Program-made: the position numbers and the translations under genes
The notes under the pieces: generated by a model
Told to the model about the DNA's origin: nothing
The model's database searches: none
What the model saw: only the letters and a program-made list of their open reading frames with translations
DNA from: Isoetes taiwanensis
Lineage: Eukaryota > Streptophyta > Lycopodiopsida > Isoetales > Isoetaceae
Reading direction: 5' to 3'
DNA length: 64,000 bases
Assembly (NCBI GenBank): GCA_021234155.1
Contig: JAJEKV010000001.1
Coordinates: forward strand, 1,485,927-1,549,926
Shown here: piece by piece, positions 45,371-58,373 of the stretch
How the letters are laid out: each line of letters opens with the position of its first letter
Position numbering within the stretch: position 1 is the stretch's first letter

Positions 45371-48169
45371 AACGTTATGTTGTTGGAAGCATTCCAAGTT
45401 TAGTAGACTAATTGCAAATGGTTTCTTAAGGACTGTAGTGCCTTCTAAAAAAAATTAGGGAGCAAGGGGATTTGAACCCCAACCATTTCCAAAACTCTTA
45501 AAGAATGATAAATTTATTTCGAAAAATATCACAAGATTTGCTTTGAGTGCTCAAATTATGAGCTATTCTTTGCACTTGATCTTGCAAAAAAACAAGGATA
45601 CATAAAATAAAACATGCAACAAAACTTTAAAAAGAATGAATGATCAAAATGTTTGGGCCAACCATTACGGATCCTTGAACATGTTAAGAAAATGTTTGAA
45701 AGCGCCTTACGGACATAAGCTATAACCCTTTACTTGTAGCGAGAAGAAGTGTTTATAGGGTAGAAGCATGTTCACCATGTCAAAGCAGATATTTGGCCAT
45801 CGCTACAAATGGGAATCGATTGAAAAGCTGATCTACATTACATGTTTAAATAAAAAATAACAAGAAGGGGCCTACTGAAGCTTATCTTTATATTTCATAA
45901 GATACTCCATGCATTAAGAACTTCAAATCTCAATGCGAAGTCCTCTCCGATCCGCCGGCCGAGAACAAAGTGCTCCATGCAAAACTTCAAATCGCAATAT
46001 GAAAAAACTAGATAAGGCGATTATATCCATGCGGTACGCATGCAACCTAGATCCCATACCTTGCTTTTTGCACTTTGTTTGATTAAATGCATTAGCTCGC
46101 TCAACAAATCGGATGCTTGCGTATTAGAAAGACCACAAGTTACAATACCAAGCAAAGCGAGTAAAAGCTTCGTGTGCTCAAGTCAATATATGCAATAAAG
46201 CTCCTAACCCCACCCGAGACGATCACAATACAGTTTTGCAAATCTCTATTACAATGCGGTATTAGTCTATCACGCAAATTATTCAAGTGGCTATTGAGAA
46301 CAACACGAACTTTGCGTGATTACCTTGGGGTCTTTAGAGGCAAGGGCAAGGAGTGCTTTTGATGCGGATGCATGCAGTTCAATTTTGTCCCATCATATGC
46401 CATTCCATGCTCTAGCGGAAGAGCGAAAATGGTCTTACGCCGGTTCAAGATCGGCCTTTGCTTATCTTCGGTCGGCCATTTCTTCTTCATAGCAGTTCAA
46501 AACAAACTCAATCATTGCTACGTAGACTTTAGGTTGGAAGAACAATGCACATGCACCAAGTTGTGTAGGTTCAAGAATTGGCAACCTGGCGACATATGCG
46601 CGGTTATCATGTCCTTAATGGTAGGATATTTTATCTTGCTTTTCTCATCCTTTGTAGAATTTAAACCCGTTACTCGCCATCTCCCTAGAAGCCAAGAACC
46701 ATCAACCATCAATCAAAGGAAATGGAGAAATAAAACCGGACAAATTGAAGTTTCCATTGATTTAATGAATGTGAACATGTCCTACCATCAACGAAAGATC
46801 TCTATGAGTGCAAAAAAAGTCTCTATAAGTTAGTTTACTCCTTTTATGAATTATGGGCCTATGCAATATCCAAAAATCAATGATTATTCATTGAAAAAGC
46901 AAACGAAAACAAAACTCTAGTACATGGAAAGGATGAAACCTTATGTCAAGTTTACTATCACCAGCTCAAGCATGCATAAAAGACTTCGGGGCATGATCCG
47001 TCTTTGAAAAGCTCGTTGCCCAAAATAATGCGAGAAAATCTTGCTTCATCCTCCACCTATAACAATCAAGCATCTTGTCAAACAATCTTTGTAGCTATAA
47101 AATTCCTTTAAACCCGAGGTTAGTCCGTTTTTCCTTGAGGTGATATAATGGTTTCCTTCCATATTAAATAAGGATGAACTGTCATTTATTAGTCTTTGAA
47201 TAACTTAATTTATAACTATTGGTATTCTATTATTCATGTGATGTGATTTCTGCTAAATGCTTGGAGAAATATTTCTAATTCGCAGATTTTACTATGTTAA
47301 CCTGATCGGCAGAAAATAAATGTTGAAATGTAATGAATGAGCTCCCACATACCGCAGTGGTATTTTCAAGAAGCATTGCTTCGATCTGTCTCTTGATATT
47401 CTCACTGCAACCTTGGAAAAAACGTCAGGTTATCAACATCAAAATATGTATTTCTAACTGAAGTCCATTAAGGTAATACATGAGTTTTCTCCCTCGGATG
47501 ATTTTCTTTCCACTATAATAGGTTCTATAAAATTTTCTAACTTAAGTTTTACAATTTACAAATAATATTGCTTTTTATTGTATCATATAGTAGCTTAAAG
47601 CAGGTTATTTAGAAAGAGGCTAATTAAACGTCCTAATCACATGTTCTTGACAAGAATGATTGAACTCTAACATCCTTTAGCTTTCAGTATAAGACATGGC
47701 TGCTCTATTACAAAAAGAGGTATACCCTAACAAAGGCATCATGTGTTGTTTATCTAGCTTGAGCTAATGGGATGAGAGCATGTCACTGAATGCAATTATA
47801 CATAATTGCATAAGCACATGTAGCTGCATGAGTGTAGTAGTTAGATTTAGGATTTATTTTTGTTTTGCAAATTCCTCAAAATTCTGTTGTGCTACCACAA
47901 CCATTAAAATGCTCATTATGCGCCCGGAAGTGTCTTTGCATAAGCATGTCACGTAACTAAACTTGATGAAAAGTAGCTCATAGTGAGGTACCTTGTAAGC
48001 GAGGAGCCAATAAGTTCAGGGGTATCTTGAGCGGTTGGGCTTGACGAGAACTTTTCGTTTTGAGCATTAAATAGCCGTTTTACCATGTCCATACTACATT
48101 TGCGCACCAATTATAAACATGATATTCTATGTTTTGCCATAAAATAATATACTCCTTAGAAGCGAAAAT
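45371..48169. other. Intergenic sequence, possible coding remains at 45.9-46.9 kb
   Basis: Less AT-rich than its surroundings between 45,900 and 46,850. On minus, short stretches such as LLLALLGIVTCGLSNTQASD look coding-like but stops are frequent and no family is recognised. A diverged direct repeat around AGATTTGAAGTTCTTAATGC / CGATTTGAAGTTTTGCATGG (minus, 45,910-46,000) is visible. Confidence 0.35.
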
Positions 48170-48470
48170 ATGTAGCATAATAGAGGGGGTTTCTTTTGTA
48201 TTTTTTGTACTTTTTCCCTAAGGTTTTTATATGATTTCATGGATGTATTTGATGAGGCATACTAATTAGTATATCTAGAGCGCATGCGCTTGAACTAATT
48301 TTGATGCCTATATCCAATGGTTTAGACCCACATATCATATATTTCCTTTTTTTTAAAAGCGTATTTTCTTATCCTTTTTTTTTTTTTTAAAGCGTATTTT
48401 CTTATCACATCACCTTTCGACATGCAAGGCTCGAGATAACCCATTCTAGGGTTTATCGTTTAGGGTTATG
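48170..48470. repeat. Dispersed repeat, copy 2
   Basis: Same order of phrases as 12820-13110: GTATTTTTTGTAC, GGTTTTTATATGATTTCATG, GCATACTAATTAGTATATC, later CATGCAAGGCTCGAG and ATTCTAGGGTTTA. It contains T/A-runs at 48,345-48,400. Confidence 0.6.
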
Positions 48471-50590
48471 TTCATGTTTGGTGCGGGGCGGAATAATTAC
48501 GTGTCATGTATAATACTTGAAGACATGGGGGCTCGTACTCTTCTTGAAATTCATTGCGGCAATGTTGGCGGAGCATCTCATGTCATTCAGTTTAATCTTT
48601 TTTCCAGCACCCACGGTCCCATCCCCATCAAGATCTGAATCTGCCACGCTAGCGGTATGCAACCTTCTTGGCATATGCAAATGCGGTATGGATCATTTGA
48701 GAATAGGTCTTAGTTGATGCCCCCTCAAGATCAAGCAACCATTGCTATCTCTTCAAGGCATTCTCCCACGACCCTTTGTTACAAAAGCAGCATTTTGCGG
48801 AACCGAGGGGACGACCGGCAAAACAATGGGACCAATTCAAGTTTGAAATAGATTGCTTCACTCTTCGATGCCACATGGAATTCCAGAACAGGTAATTTAA
48901 TTATAACTCAGGTGTCGGAACAAGCAAATTTCTTATAAAATTGAAGTGAACTTATTGCATCAAATGGTTTTGCGGCTTTGGGGAATGAACATGCAGGTAT
49001 CTTGGATTGTCCGATTCTGAGGGATCAACATAGATGATTTTACCTTCTTGATACATCGAGGATATTTTTGCATCTGCACAAGCCCCCAAAGGCGACATCA
49101 TCTCAAGAGGTCTGTCTTATTTACCAGATTCTATCTTTGCGGCATGTACTATTCCTTGTTTTGTTGCTTTCCTTACATTTGAAAACCTTTGGTTGGTAAA
49201 ATTAATTGTTATACAATATACAACCGAGGACTTACAATGCAATATTATGGCGGTTTTAGTTTGTTATGGATAGGGAAGGATGTCCTTGAATAACATAGAT
49301 AATTTCACTTTCTTCTATCGCGAGGACACAATGTGATGTCTACCATAACCCGATATTAGTGGATGGCACATTACTGTTTTTTCTTACATGGCCTAGCCAA
49401 CCTTTCTGCTGCGACACGACCTCCTTTGAAATCCCCTGTTATTAGGCTAGAGTTGGAAGTTGACAATGGCATCATGGACACCAGCTCATGTATCTGATTG
49501 TGCCAAAGCATTTGAGCTCAATATCCACATTTACAATCCAGCTTGGCTGCTGTACCTGAATCTGCAGTTTCTCTTAGAAAGCCGCCATCATGGCTCTCCA
49601 ATGCAGGCGCCTTCACCTGGTCCAATTTTGTAGCCCCTTGCAGAAGCCTCAAGAGCTCCTGCATCCACAATTCATATCCAGGCAAGTGCTTATAAAACAT
49701 GAACATTAGCTTGATAGAAATTGGCGAGGCGACAATGTTCCAAAACAAAGCATATTGGTCACACATTGATGACACATTGATTTCTAGGCTATTTGAAATT
49801 AGTGTGAGGAAGCTTTGAGCAACGGATATGATTACGTGGAATATGGTTTTGAAGGCTGCGAATTATGATTCATAGCTATACCACAACATTGGCATTGTGG
49901 TGTGCGAGTCTAATGAGATGCACATCACGGATTTGGATGTAATGCATCGAACCCGACATCATTATGTGCTAGTTTAGGTTGTGATATAGCCTGTATATTT
50001 GTACAATTATTCAGAGGTGAAGCTGGTATTTTCTGGAGGCAGGCTCCAAAATCAAGGCAAGTGGAAAGGTCCAGCGAAAGGGGGCCTACACCAATTTTGT
50101 AGTGTTGTGGCATTGCAATTTACGCTTAATGCTAATTTTTCCCACGATGTAAGGTTGGGTTAGCGTTTGGCATATTCTTTTATGAAAAGACGAGTTTTTC
50201 TGAGTATGATAGTTTTATTTGGATGCTATGCTATATTCCACCATTTGCTTTGCATTCGCTAAATTAGAAGAATATGTTAAAAGATGTATAGCCGTTGGCT
50301 TGGAATGGAATCTTTCATTGAGCGATTAAAAGACACGAGAACGTATGCCAACTTTTGAGTTATGGTGGAATCACAATAGGGTGGGATGACTATGAATAAC
50401 GGGGTTGTATTTAGAAATTTTTAGCATCACACTATAGGTTGTCAGATAACTCAATTTCAACATGCATGTTTTAAGATATTCTTTATTTTTAGATGTGTGC
50501 TCGCAATTCTTGGGGTGTGTGGATATTCACTCAAGGGAGTTTGGACTGTGTATATATTGTCTTGTTTGTTTGTTTGGTTTTGTTTGCTTT
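48471..50590. other. Intergenic sequence
   Basis: No gene recognised. A minus-strand frame at 49518-49775 (85 codons, with LPGYELWMQELLRLLQGA) has plausible codon texture but no known family. Confidence 0.4.
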
Positions 50591-51110
50591 TGTTAGGGCC
50601 CGAAGGGCCAAAAAATTTTTTTAGTATAACTACCAACACATAACTACCATTAACATTAATTAACGCAAACCATTGCATTCCACACTTAAAAATAAAATTC
50701 CCCCTTAAACCCCCTGTGGTTTGGGTGCATATTCACACGGGGGGTGACGTAGGGCAGCGAGAGCCTTCATAATTGTATTTTGCACGTACGAAATCAACAC
50801 CATATAGTATTCTGCTTGAAATCTTATAGTATTTTGCGAATCTTGTTATACAGTATAGCAAATTTTGTACTTGCATACCCCACAAACGAGGATTTTTATG
50901 TACGGTATAGATTAAGGAATAAGGGGCGAATATGCCTATCCAACAGACTCTCGTTGCAGGAGTCACCAGGTGTGAATATGCACCCCAAACCACGGGGTTT
51001 AAGGGGTTTTGTATGTTTTTCACTAAGGTTTTCCTATGATTTCGTGATGTATTCAAATGGATGTACTAATCGTATATTAACTAGAGTGCACCATTTTACG
51101 AGCCATTGAT
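50591..51110. repeat. Foldback-type repeat, copy 2, joined to the dispersed repeat
   Basis: Begins TTAGGGCCCGAAGGGCC, then ACATAACTACCATTAACATT, AACCCCCTGTGGTTTGGGTG, GTGACGTAGGGCAGCGAGAG, ATCTTATAGTATTTTGCGAA, GCATACCCCACAAACGAGGA, all in the order of 13,612-14,040. The right arm is truncated at AAACCACGGGGTTTAAGGGG, where the sequence continues into the dispersed-repeat phrases (51,005-51,110). Confidence 0.7.
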
Positions 51111-51130
51111 TTTAGCCTTTGTTTTTCAAT

Positions 51131-51246
51131 AGTCAACAACCAATGGCTCACAACAAAAGCCCCTTTTTTTGTGCGTGTGGTGCATAATGGTCAACAACCA
51201 ATGGCTCACAACAAAGCCCTCTTTTTGTGTGTGTGGTGCATAATGG
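51131..51246. repeat. 58 bp-period tandem duplication
   Basis: GTCAACAACCAATGGCTCAC... ending GTGGTGCATAATG occurs twice (51132 and 51190) with small differences in the T-run. Confidence 0.85.
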
Positions 51247-51672
51247 GCACATGAAGGGCTTGAAGGGGCGCATGAAGGGGCTTGAAGGGCGCATGTAGTC
51301 ACGGTTCCGCCCGTAGGCAACACATTTCTTATCATAACTTTTGATCTAGAGCTCATTTGAGGATGATTTTTATTGCGTTGGAAAGCTCTCTCCGAGATCT
51401 TTTTGATAGTGTATGATATGGATATGTTTGATTAAGTTATCTATGCTAACACAGCAATTTTTCGGCCGGGTTGGGCACATACATGAAGGGCTTGAAGGGC
51501 GCATGTAGTGATTTCCCGCCGGCAACACATTTCTTATCATAACGTTTGATCGAGCTCTGTTTCAGATGATTTTTATTGCGTTGGAAAGGTCTCTCCGAGA
51601 TCTTTTTGATAGTCTATGATATGGATATGTTTGGTTAAGTTATCCATGCTAAAACAGCAATTTTTCGGCCGG
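51244..51672. repeat. Tandem duplication of about 200-230 bp
   Basis: Two copies (about 51244-51472 and 51473-51672) share GCATGTAGT, AACACATTTCTTATCATAAC, GATTTTTATTGCGTTGGAAA, TCCGAGATCTTTTTGATAGT and CAGCAATTTTTCGGCCGGGT. The first copy also has extra GAAGGGCTTGAAGGGGCGCA repeats. Confidence 0.88.
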
Positions 51673-52179
51673 GTTTGGTAGGCTTTCACATCCTACCAGC
51701 TAATTATCTGAGATTAAGCTATTGGATATTGTTTTATGGCTCATTAGAATGAAGCTTAAAAAAAATTACTATGCATTTTTTAGATTTTGAGGCAGTTATT
51801 AAGCAAATTCAAGGCTTCTAGATCCTTGTGCTAACAAAGAAAAAGTTTCCCACTTTGGTTTCTCACCACAAGAATCCATGGAGGCCAAAGGCTGCTGTTA
51901 AATTCAGGTTGAAAAATGTTTTGTGTATGGGTGTTGCAAACTTTATGACTTCGAATAATGGGATCAAGCTCTATCTTTATGGTAAGTTTTACTTATGTTC
52001 TATTTGTTTTATTGTGATCAAATTCAAAAAAGGCAATTGATGAAAGCCTCAAATGAATTCTAGTTTTTTACGGTTTGAATTCTAAAATTTTTTGTCACAG
52101 GGGGTGGGAGTGGCGTCCCTAAAGAAGCAAAAAAAAAAATTTGCAACATAAACCATTAACATCAACATATAAAAATTAA
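51673..52179. other. Intergenic sequence
   Basis: No gene recognised. The last part carries several variants of AACACATAACAACCATTGAC leading into the next repeat. Confidence 0.5.
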
Positions 52180-52560
52180 ATCCTCCAACACATAACAACC
52201 AACACATAACAACCATTGACATTAACAACCAACACATAACTACCATTGATATTAACTAACACAACCATTGGGTCCAACACCTTTAAATTAAAATCCCCTT
52301 AAACCCCCTTTGGTTTGGGTGCATATTCACGGGGTAAATTTAGGGCGGCGAGCCCTCATAATTGTATTTTTGCGTCTGAAATCAACACCATATAGTATTC
52401 CGCTTGAAATCTTATAGTACTTTGCGAATCTTGTTATCTGATATAGCAAATTTTGTACTGCATACCCCACAAGCGAGGAACTTCACGCGGTGTAGATTAA
52501 GGAATAAGGGTGAATATGCCTATCCAATGACTCTCGTTGTGTAGGAGCTCTAGAATAACT
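52180..52560. repeat. Foldback-type repeat, copy 3
   Basis: Same ordered landmarks as copies 1 and 2: ACATAACTACCATTGATATT, AACCCCCTTTGGTTTGGGTG, AAATCAACACCATATAGTAT, CATACCCCACAAGCGAGGA, GAATATGCCTATCCAA, GACTCTCGTTGTGTAGGAG. The right arm is lost. The left arm end (ACATAACAACC / ATTAAC) is locally triplicated. Confidence 0.7.
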
Positions 52561-53160
52561 TCGGGTGCCCTTCTTGCCGGTGACCTATGGCTTCATAAGC
52601 AAAAACTCTCATCGGTCTCATTGAACTATCGCCATTCATAAATAAGCAAATGTCATATAATCAATATACACATAAGCCTAGAAAATATCGGCTTTGAGCT
52701 CCATCATAAAACAAATTAAATCACCCACGGTTTACCAAAACACGGCCACGTGATCTGGTAGTAATTGGAAACTATGGCAGAATTCTTGATCCATAGATTC
52801 ATCATTACGGTGAGAGACAGGAAATATTTGCAGCTCAAGAACATAAGACCTAATCACCTGATAAACCGAAAAATACAGGAAGAGAACGATGAGCATCCGA
52901 ATGAGGTTTTGATGCACCAAATCTAGCCTCCTCGCCTTGGCCGCCATATCCTCCATATCCTCTGTTCATGTGGCGGCTGAATGAATATACTCGACCCGTG
53001 GTATACATCACGAGGACTCTCCCCTCCCATGGCAACCAACGTGCCATGAGCAGGGCCCTCCGTCTGACCCGGGCCGTCTACGTAGAGATGCTCGGGTGAA
53101 GGACACAGAGGTGTCATTCGGCCCACGCCTTCGATGGGCTCCTACGTCGCGGAAGCATGA
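52561..53160. other. Sequence beyond the gypsy LTR, or its distal part
   Basis: A minus-strand frame at 52732-52956 has one hydrophobic helix (LIRMLIVLFLYFSVYQVI) preceded by MEDMAAKARRLDLV. No family is recognised. It could lie inside the long 3' LTR. Confidence 0.35.
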
Positions 53161-54560
53161 ATACAAGGGTTAGCACACATCATAAATCATATATAAATGG
53201 CCACCACGAAGGGTGGCGCATCCATCCAAATAACAACGGCAAAAGAATATACATCTAAAACTAAGAAAACACCCCAAACCTCAGGTTCTACCCGTCTCGG
53301 ACTCGGTGAGGATCGACTAGCGGTGGCCTCAAGAGATCAGCCGGACGAGTCTTGGCATGGCGTTGGGCGGCATAGAACATCGGCTAGGGTTGTTCCTCCA
53401 TCGCCCCCTCATTGCACACTTTGCGGATGGGTCGATTCACGCTATGGCTTGGCTATAGCCTTAGGAAAACGCTTGAGACTCACGGTATCACCCCGGTTGA
53501 GCCTACTCGGGGGGTCATGACGCCCCGGTCCGGTGAGGCGGTCGGGGGGAGGGGTCCCCTTCGGGGATCCACGGTGGTTCCATGGGTGAGCTAGAGAATA
53601 CGTGCGCATCAGGCGACCCAGCATCCGTGCGGAGCTTACTCACCCTAAATCTACTCAAAGTGCAAGATGCTCCATACGGATCACACCTCTACACCGAGTG
53701 TGTCGGACCCATACCCTCCCTGGTGGGCTGCTCGGGCCTAGCCCCATTGTAGGAGTCTCGGGGAGCCTTTTATGTTCGTGCAAGACCCACCCCCACTTCA
53801 CCTTTGTGTCTTATCTCGGTGCTAAGCGGACCATAGCATCTATGACCGGTGGTCTCTTGTACCACAGGGCCGCAACTAGTGGGAATATTCTGAGGGCTCT
53901 ACCAGGAGCATACTATCATAATTGAGCTCCGAAGTCTCTACCCCCCCTTTAAACCCCTGTTTAATGGGAAGCCCTAGAAATCCTTCATATACATTAACCA
54001 ATTCCTTAACAGAGCACTATTCATAATTGAAATGTAATCCTACTTACGGAGAAGGGTTAATTTCAACAAAGGCAATCGAAAAAGAGAGTACTACGATTAT
54101 TAGCCTACAATTCACAAGCTAAACTACTACTAACCGTGTTTTGGCCGGAACCGTTATCGTGGGACAAGTTTTCCATAGTAGGTAAGTAGGGTAGCAACAA
54201 CTAGTGGTGGTTCGGTGATTTTGGTGAGGTCTGCGGGTCCTTGCCACATTTGCTCCTTGGGCTCAAGCTGGTTTGATATTGGTCGTTATGGGGGTGGTGA
54301 TCCACCTTATTGGATCAATTAGCAATCCCCATCTTGCCAATCGAGTTTGGCCAGGTGGTGCCTTCCCAAACCATAATTAGCTTAATTATTATTAATTTCC
54401 TTAGTCATAGGTTATTATCCTTAATGTTTTAATTAACATGGCTAAATAAATCCCTTTTAGGTCAACCCCCTAGGTTACCATACCCCATGGTGGCATATCT
54501 ATACTGGGTGACGTGTCAAGGTATTTATACATATACCGTATAAATACTTGGAACGTTACA
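53161..54560 (-). repeat. Start and body of the gypsy 3' LTR
   Basis: On minus the LTR starts TGTAACGTTCC at 54560, right after the polypurine tract. It is TG-initiated and continues with AT-rich then GC-rich sequence. The far end was not found, because the matching 5' LTR is not visible in the window; the lower coordinate is a guess. Confidence 0.5.
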
Positions 54561-54575
54561 TTCTCCCCTCCTTAG
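54561..54575 (-). promoter_or_regulatory. Gypsy polypurine tract
   Basis: On minus TAAGGAGGGGAGAA immediately precedes TGTAACG. This is the expected primer for plus-strand synthesis, at the border of the 3' LTR. Confidence 0.75.
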
Positions 54576-55126
54576 AATTAATGCTGTCCTCAGCATTAGG
54601 GTTAAATATATGTGTAGGGTATGACATAATGAAGGAGGGTAATTCCTTATTTCAGAAGATAATATATTAAAACTTTAAAGTTGGAAACAGTTTAAGCACC
54701 AAGGTGCATTTCACATGATTATCATAATCAAAAAGTTCAAGGACCTAAGTCCAATACCAACATGAGAGTAACAACAAAACATGATGTGTAGACAAAATAA
54801 AACTGAAGAAATCGGGCCATCAGCAACCATCTAACATGGCAGCGGTCAAAACCAGCTCAGCGGGCACATGTCAGTCTATTAGTATATAGAGTTAAATTGT
54901 GGTTGAAGGGACCACCCCCTTAAAATAATAAAGGAAAATTCTATCTACCTGGGAACCTATCATGTCTATGGTTTGCAACTCATTGCAGCATAGGGAATGG
55001 TTAAGTTCCCCTTATTTGCGGCTTATTACTATATGCTCTCCAAATAAGTCGTGGTGTGGTCAACATTGACAATACACCACGTCCTAGAGAACACAAGGTG
55101 ATCCCATCATCGGTAACTATTATTAT
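54576..55126. other. Gypsy 3' non-coding region
   Basis: Between the chromodomain frame and the polypurine tract. No frame of note. Confidence 0.55.
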
Positions 55127-55504
55127 TTATGATGCATCTACCCCTCCAAGCTTACCGCTGGCTGCAGGGTTGATAGCATCGTTGATGGTGCGGCCTTGAG
55201 ATTCCCGCATGAAGTCCGGATAATGCTTGTCAAGGTCTATCTTCATCACCCAAGTAGCATCTTCAACTGGTAAGTGCTTCCACTTAACCAAGTATTGCAA
55301 CATTTGAACCGGGTTTTGTTTATAAGCTCGATCAAGAAGAGCTTCATTCACTATCTCCAGCTGCTCCTCGGTCATTTCGAGGAGGGTTGGGGTGTCTAAA
55401 ACCTCCTCACGGATCGGGTGTGGGTTTAGAAGACTCACGTGAAAGACCTTGTGGATCTTCTTTTCGGGTGGCAAATCCAAACGATATGCCCTGCTCTCCA
55501 ACAC
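55127..55504 (-). pseudogene. Gypsy integrase C-terminus and chromodomain
   Basis: Reads AYRLDLPPEKKIHKVFHVSL at the start: the GPY/F-type end with its 'HPVFHVSLL' signature. A linker follows, and then the chromodomain core YLVKWKHLPVEDATW. The chromodomain steers integration to particular chromatin in related elements. The frame is open to its stop but is disconnected from the integrase core upstream. Confidence 0.8.
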
Positions 55505-56623
55505 GCCAATAATTTTGAACGGTCCAGCCCATCCGGTGCCAACTTCTTGCGATTGCCAATCTTAAGCTTGGCTTGTTTCACCTTAATCTTAAGCCAAACT
55601 CATTCGCCCACTTGAAAAATGCGTGGGGTTCTCAGGTTTATCGGCTACACTCTTTACGGCATCGCTGCGTCGCACTAATAAGTAACCACGAACTTCTTCG
55701 ACCAAAGCTTGCATTTCCAAGAGAAGCCGTTGAGAAACCTCCACCTTAGAAACGGGTTATGCCATGTGTCCGAGTAAGACATTGATAACCATAATTTATC
55801 ATAAAGGGGAGACATTCTCGAAGACCCTGTTTCATGTCAAGTAGGCAAACCCCACCGAGATAAATATAGTCACCCATTGTGATTGCTTACTCCACACATA
55901 ACTTCTTAGCATATCCTCCGTAATGCATTGGTACGCTCGCCTGACCATCGGCTTGAGGATGATACGTGCACTCATAGCAAGCTTGGTGCGGATGGTGGCA
56001 AAGAAATCTTTCCGTAATGCACTTACAAATTTGGGATCCCCGCTCGGGATATAATAACTCGCGGCATTCCGCGGCAACCTGAAGATTTCCTTTGGCAAAT
56101 AGCAGAGCGTAAAGATCGAAGGTCGTATCCGCGGGTACGACATGGCAAGAAATGAGCCATCTTCGACAATTTGTTCCACCACTACCATTAAGGCATCATA
56201 TCCCGCGAGAGTTAGGTGGAAGGCCCACAATGAAATCCATGGTTATCACTTCCCATTTGGCGTTGGGCACATCCGGGGTTGCAACTTCGCTGGAATCCTT
56301 AACTCGCCGGCTTTGGTTTTTGACACACGACACCGCTTAATGTACTGGCAATGTCCTTTTTCATTGAAGGCCAGAAATAGGCTGGAGCGAATCTTAAAGT
56401 AGGTCTTCATAAACCCTGCGTGTCCAGCTATAGGGCTGTTGTGTGTATCATGGAGAATGAGCTTACGTACTCCTGAAGTCTCGGGGACACACAACTTATC
56501 CTTGTAATATAACAAGTTGCCTTCCTTCTTATAATTAATGGAAAGCTTCTTTTCGTTATATCTGTCGCGAGCCTCCCTAGCCAAACTATTCCAAACTTCA
56601 TGGAATTCGGGATCCGTGGCCAA
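55505..56623 (-). pseudogene. Gypsy integrase, frameshifted
   Basis: 56246-56623 holds the zinc-binding HHCC region: LYYKDKLCVPETSGVRKLIL, then HNSPIAGHAGFMKTYFKIRS, then QYIKRC, where the second half of the CC pair is lost to a frameshift. 55832-56230 holds parts of the catalytic core: DALMVVVEQIVEDGSF, KEIFRLP and GDPKFVSALRKDFFATIRTK. The DPKF aspartate is present. The glutamate region is out of frame. Not functional. Confidence 0.75.
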
Positions 56624-58373
56624 GGCTCGTTTCTATCTGTTTCCCAAACTCATTGGTGAGTGTAGAAATTGCATTGCAATGGGTGCGGGTTACCAAGGGA
56701 TGACGTGACAACGCATCCGCAACGACATTGTGCTTTCCAGGTTTATACATAATCTCAAAATCATACTCCTCCAAGAATTCCATCCATCTCCTCTGACAGA
56801 GGTTGAGATTAATTTGGGTGGATAAATAATTGAGACTTTGATGATCCGTGTCCAACTGGAATCTCCTACCAAGAAGGTAGTGTCTCCATATCCGCAGGGC
56901 ACGGACAACGGCTAACAATTCCTGGTCATGGGTAGGGTATCGCTGCTCGGTCTCGTTCATTTTCTTTGAATCATAAGCAATAACCCTGCCCTCCTGCATT
57001 AGGACTCCACCGGTGGCAATTTTACTGGCATCCGTTGCCACTGGTTTATCCTTCTCAAGATCGGGCAATGTGAGAACTGGTGCTGACGTTAAGGCATCTT
57101 TAAGTTGCTGGAAACTTCCCTGAACCTTTGCCTTCCAGTGCTCCATCCAATCCTTCACTTTCTCATGTTTTGTAAGATTTGTAAGAGGTGCTGCAATCTT
57201 TGCAAAATCCTTTACAAATTTCCGATAGTATCCTGCTAGTCCCAAGAAACTTCGGACCTCAGAAACATTTCCGGGAATAGGCCATTCCCTTACGGCCTCT
57301 ATCTTTGCCGGATCTGTAGCAATTCTCTCTGCCGATATGACATGGCCCAAATAGTCGACCTTCGGAGTGGCAAACTTGCACTTAGAGAACTTGGCAAAGA
57401 GCTGATGACGTCTTAGCTTTTGTAGGGCTAATCTAAGATGCTTCTCATGCTCCTCTAGGGTCTTACTATAGATGAGAATGTCATCAAAGAAAATAACAAC
57501 AAAATCATCCAAGTATTGTCGGAAGACATCATTCATCAGTCGCATGAAAGTTGCTGGGGCATTAGTTAATCCAAAAGGCATAACTGTAAACTCATAATGC
57601 CCATATCTAGTGCGAAAAGCAGATTTATGGATGTCCTCCTCTTTAATCCTTATTTGATGGTATCCGGAGCGTAGATCAATCTTTGAGAAATACTTATCCC
57701 CTTGCAACTGATCCATTAGATCATCTGCTCTAGGCAAAGCATAGCGATTCTTGATGGTATGCTTGTTGAGTTGCCGATAATCAATACACATCCTCAACGA
57801 GCCATCCTTTTTCTTAACAAAAAGAATAGGAGCGCCAAAATGTGAAACACTAGGTCGAATGAAACCTAGGTTTAGTAACTCCTGAAGTTGCTTCTTAAGC
57901 TCTGCCAATTCTGGAGGACTCATACGGTATGGGGCCTTGCTGGTAGGCTTAGTACCTGGCTCTAAGGCTATCTCACATTCCACCCCTCTAAAAGGAGGAA
58001 GCGTCTGGATCTCATCTGGAAAAAGATCACCAAACTCTCGGAGAAGATTAGCAATCCCCCTTGGCAAAGTATCAATTAATTGCTTCCGTTTAGCATCTGA
58101 ATCAATGGAGGCAAGTCTAATGACGCAGAGGAGCTTTTCTTTGCGTATAGCTTTATCTAACCTTGCGATGGACATAGATCGCATGATAGGGTTGAAGGGT
58201 TCACCTTTTATAGTTACGCGGGCTCCATTAGCTGCGTTGAAGGTAACTTCCCGTTTCTCGCAGTCTATGTTGGCTTTTGCAGATGCCAAGAATTCCATAC
58301 CAACAATGAGTTCGTATTTGCCAATATCCATCAACTCGGCACCCAAAGCAACTGGTGCACCTGGTAACTGCAT
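56598..58373 (-). CDS. Gypsy reverse transcriptase and RNase H
   Basis: A 591-codon open frame. Residues 1-100 are the end of the protease region ([10 protein letters not shown] at about 20-29) and a linker. RT spans about 150-330 with [31 protein letters not shown] (first Asp 233), [12 protein letters not shown] and the catalytic box [11 protein letters not shown] (295-298 FFDD, where YxDD is usual). The connection DYLGHVIS leads to RNase H with TDAS (447-450), E485 in HDQELLAV, D510 in LDTDHQSL and D553 in [11 protein letters not shown]. The first in-frame Met is probably not a true start, since pol is normally part of a longer polyprotein and the protease lies upstream in another frame. 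Confidence 0.88.
   Translation of the reverse strand: MQLPGAPVALGAELMDIGKYELIVGMEFLASAKANIDCEKREVTFNAANGARVTIKGEPFNPIMRSMSIARLDKAIRKEKLLCVIRLASIDSDAKRKQLIDTLPRGIANLLREFGDLFPDEIQTLPPFRGVECEIALEPGTKPTSKAPYRMSPPELAELKKQLQELLNLGFIRPSVSHFGAPILFVKKKDGSLRMCIDYRQLNKHTIKNRYALPRADDLMDQLQGDKYFSKIDLRSGYHQIRIKEEDIHKSAFRTRYGHYEFTVMPFGLTNAPATFMRLMNDVFRQYLDDFVVIFFDDILIYSKTLEEHEKHLRLALQKLRRHQLFAKFSKCKFATPKVDYLGHVISAERIATDPAKIEAVREWPIPGNVSEVRSFLGLAGYYRKFVKDFAKIAAPLTNLTKHEKVKDWMEHWKAKVQGSFQQLKDALTSAPVLTLPDLEKDKPVATDASKIATGGVLMQEGRVIAYDSKKMNETEQRYPTHDQELLAVVRALRIWRHYLLGRRFQLDTDHQSLNYLSTQINLNLCQRRWMEFLEEYDFEIMYKPGKHNVVADALSRHPLVTRTHCNAISTLTNEFGKQIETSLGHGSRIP

Noticed and set aside
45440-45500. GATTTGAACCCC phrase like a tRNA T-arm
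   Set aside because: No acceptor stem, D-arm or anticodon arm around it.
53197-53925. Plus-strand frames of 60-107 codons with mixed composition
   Set aside because: They overlap on both strands in the presumed LTR, with no motif and no agreement between frames.
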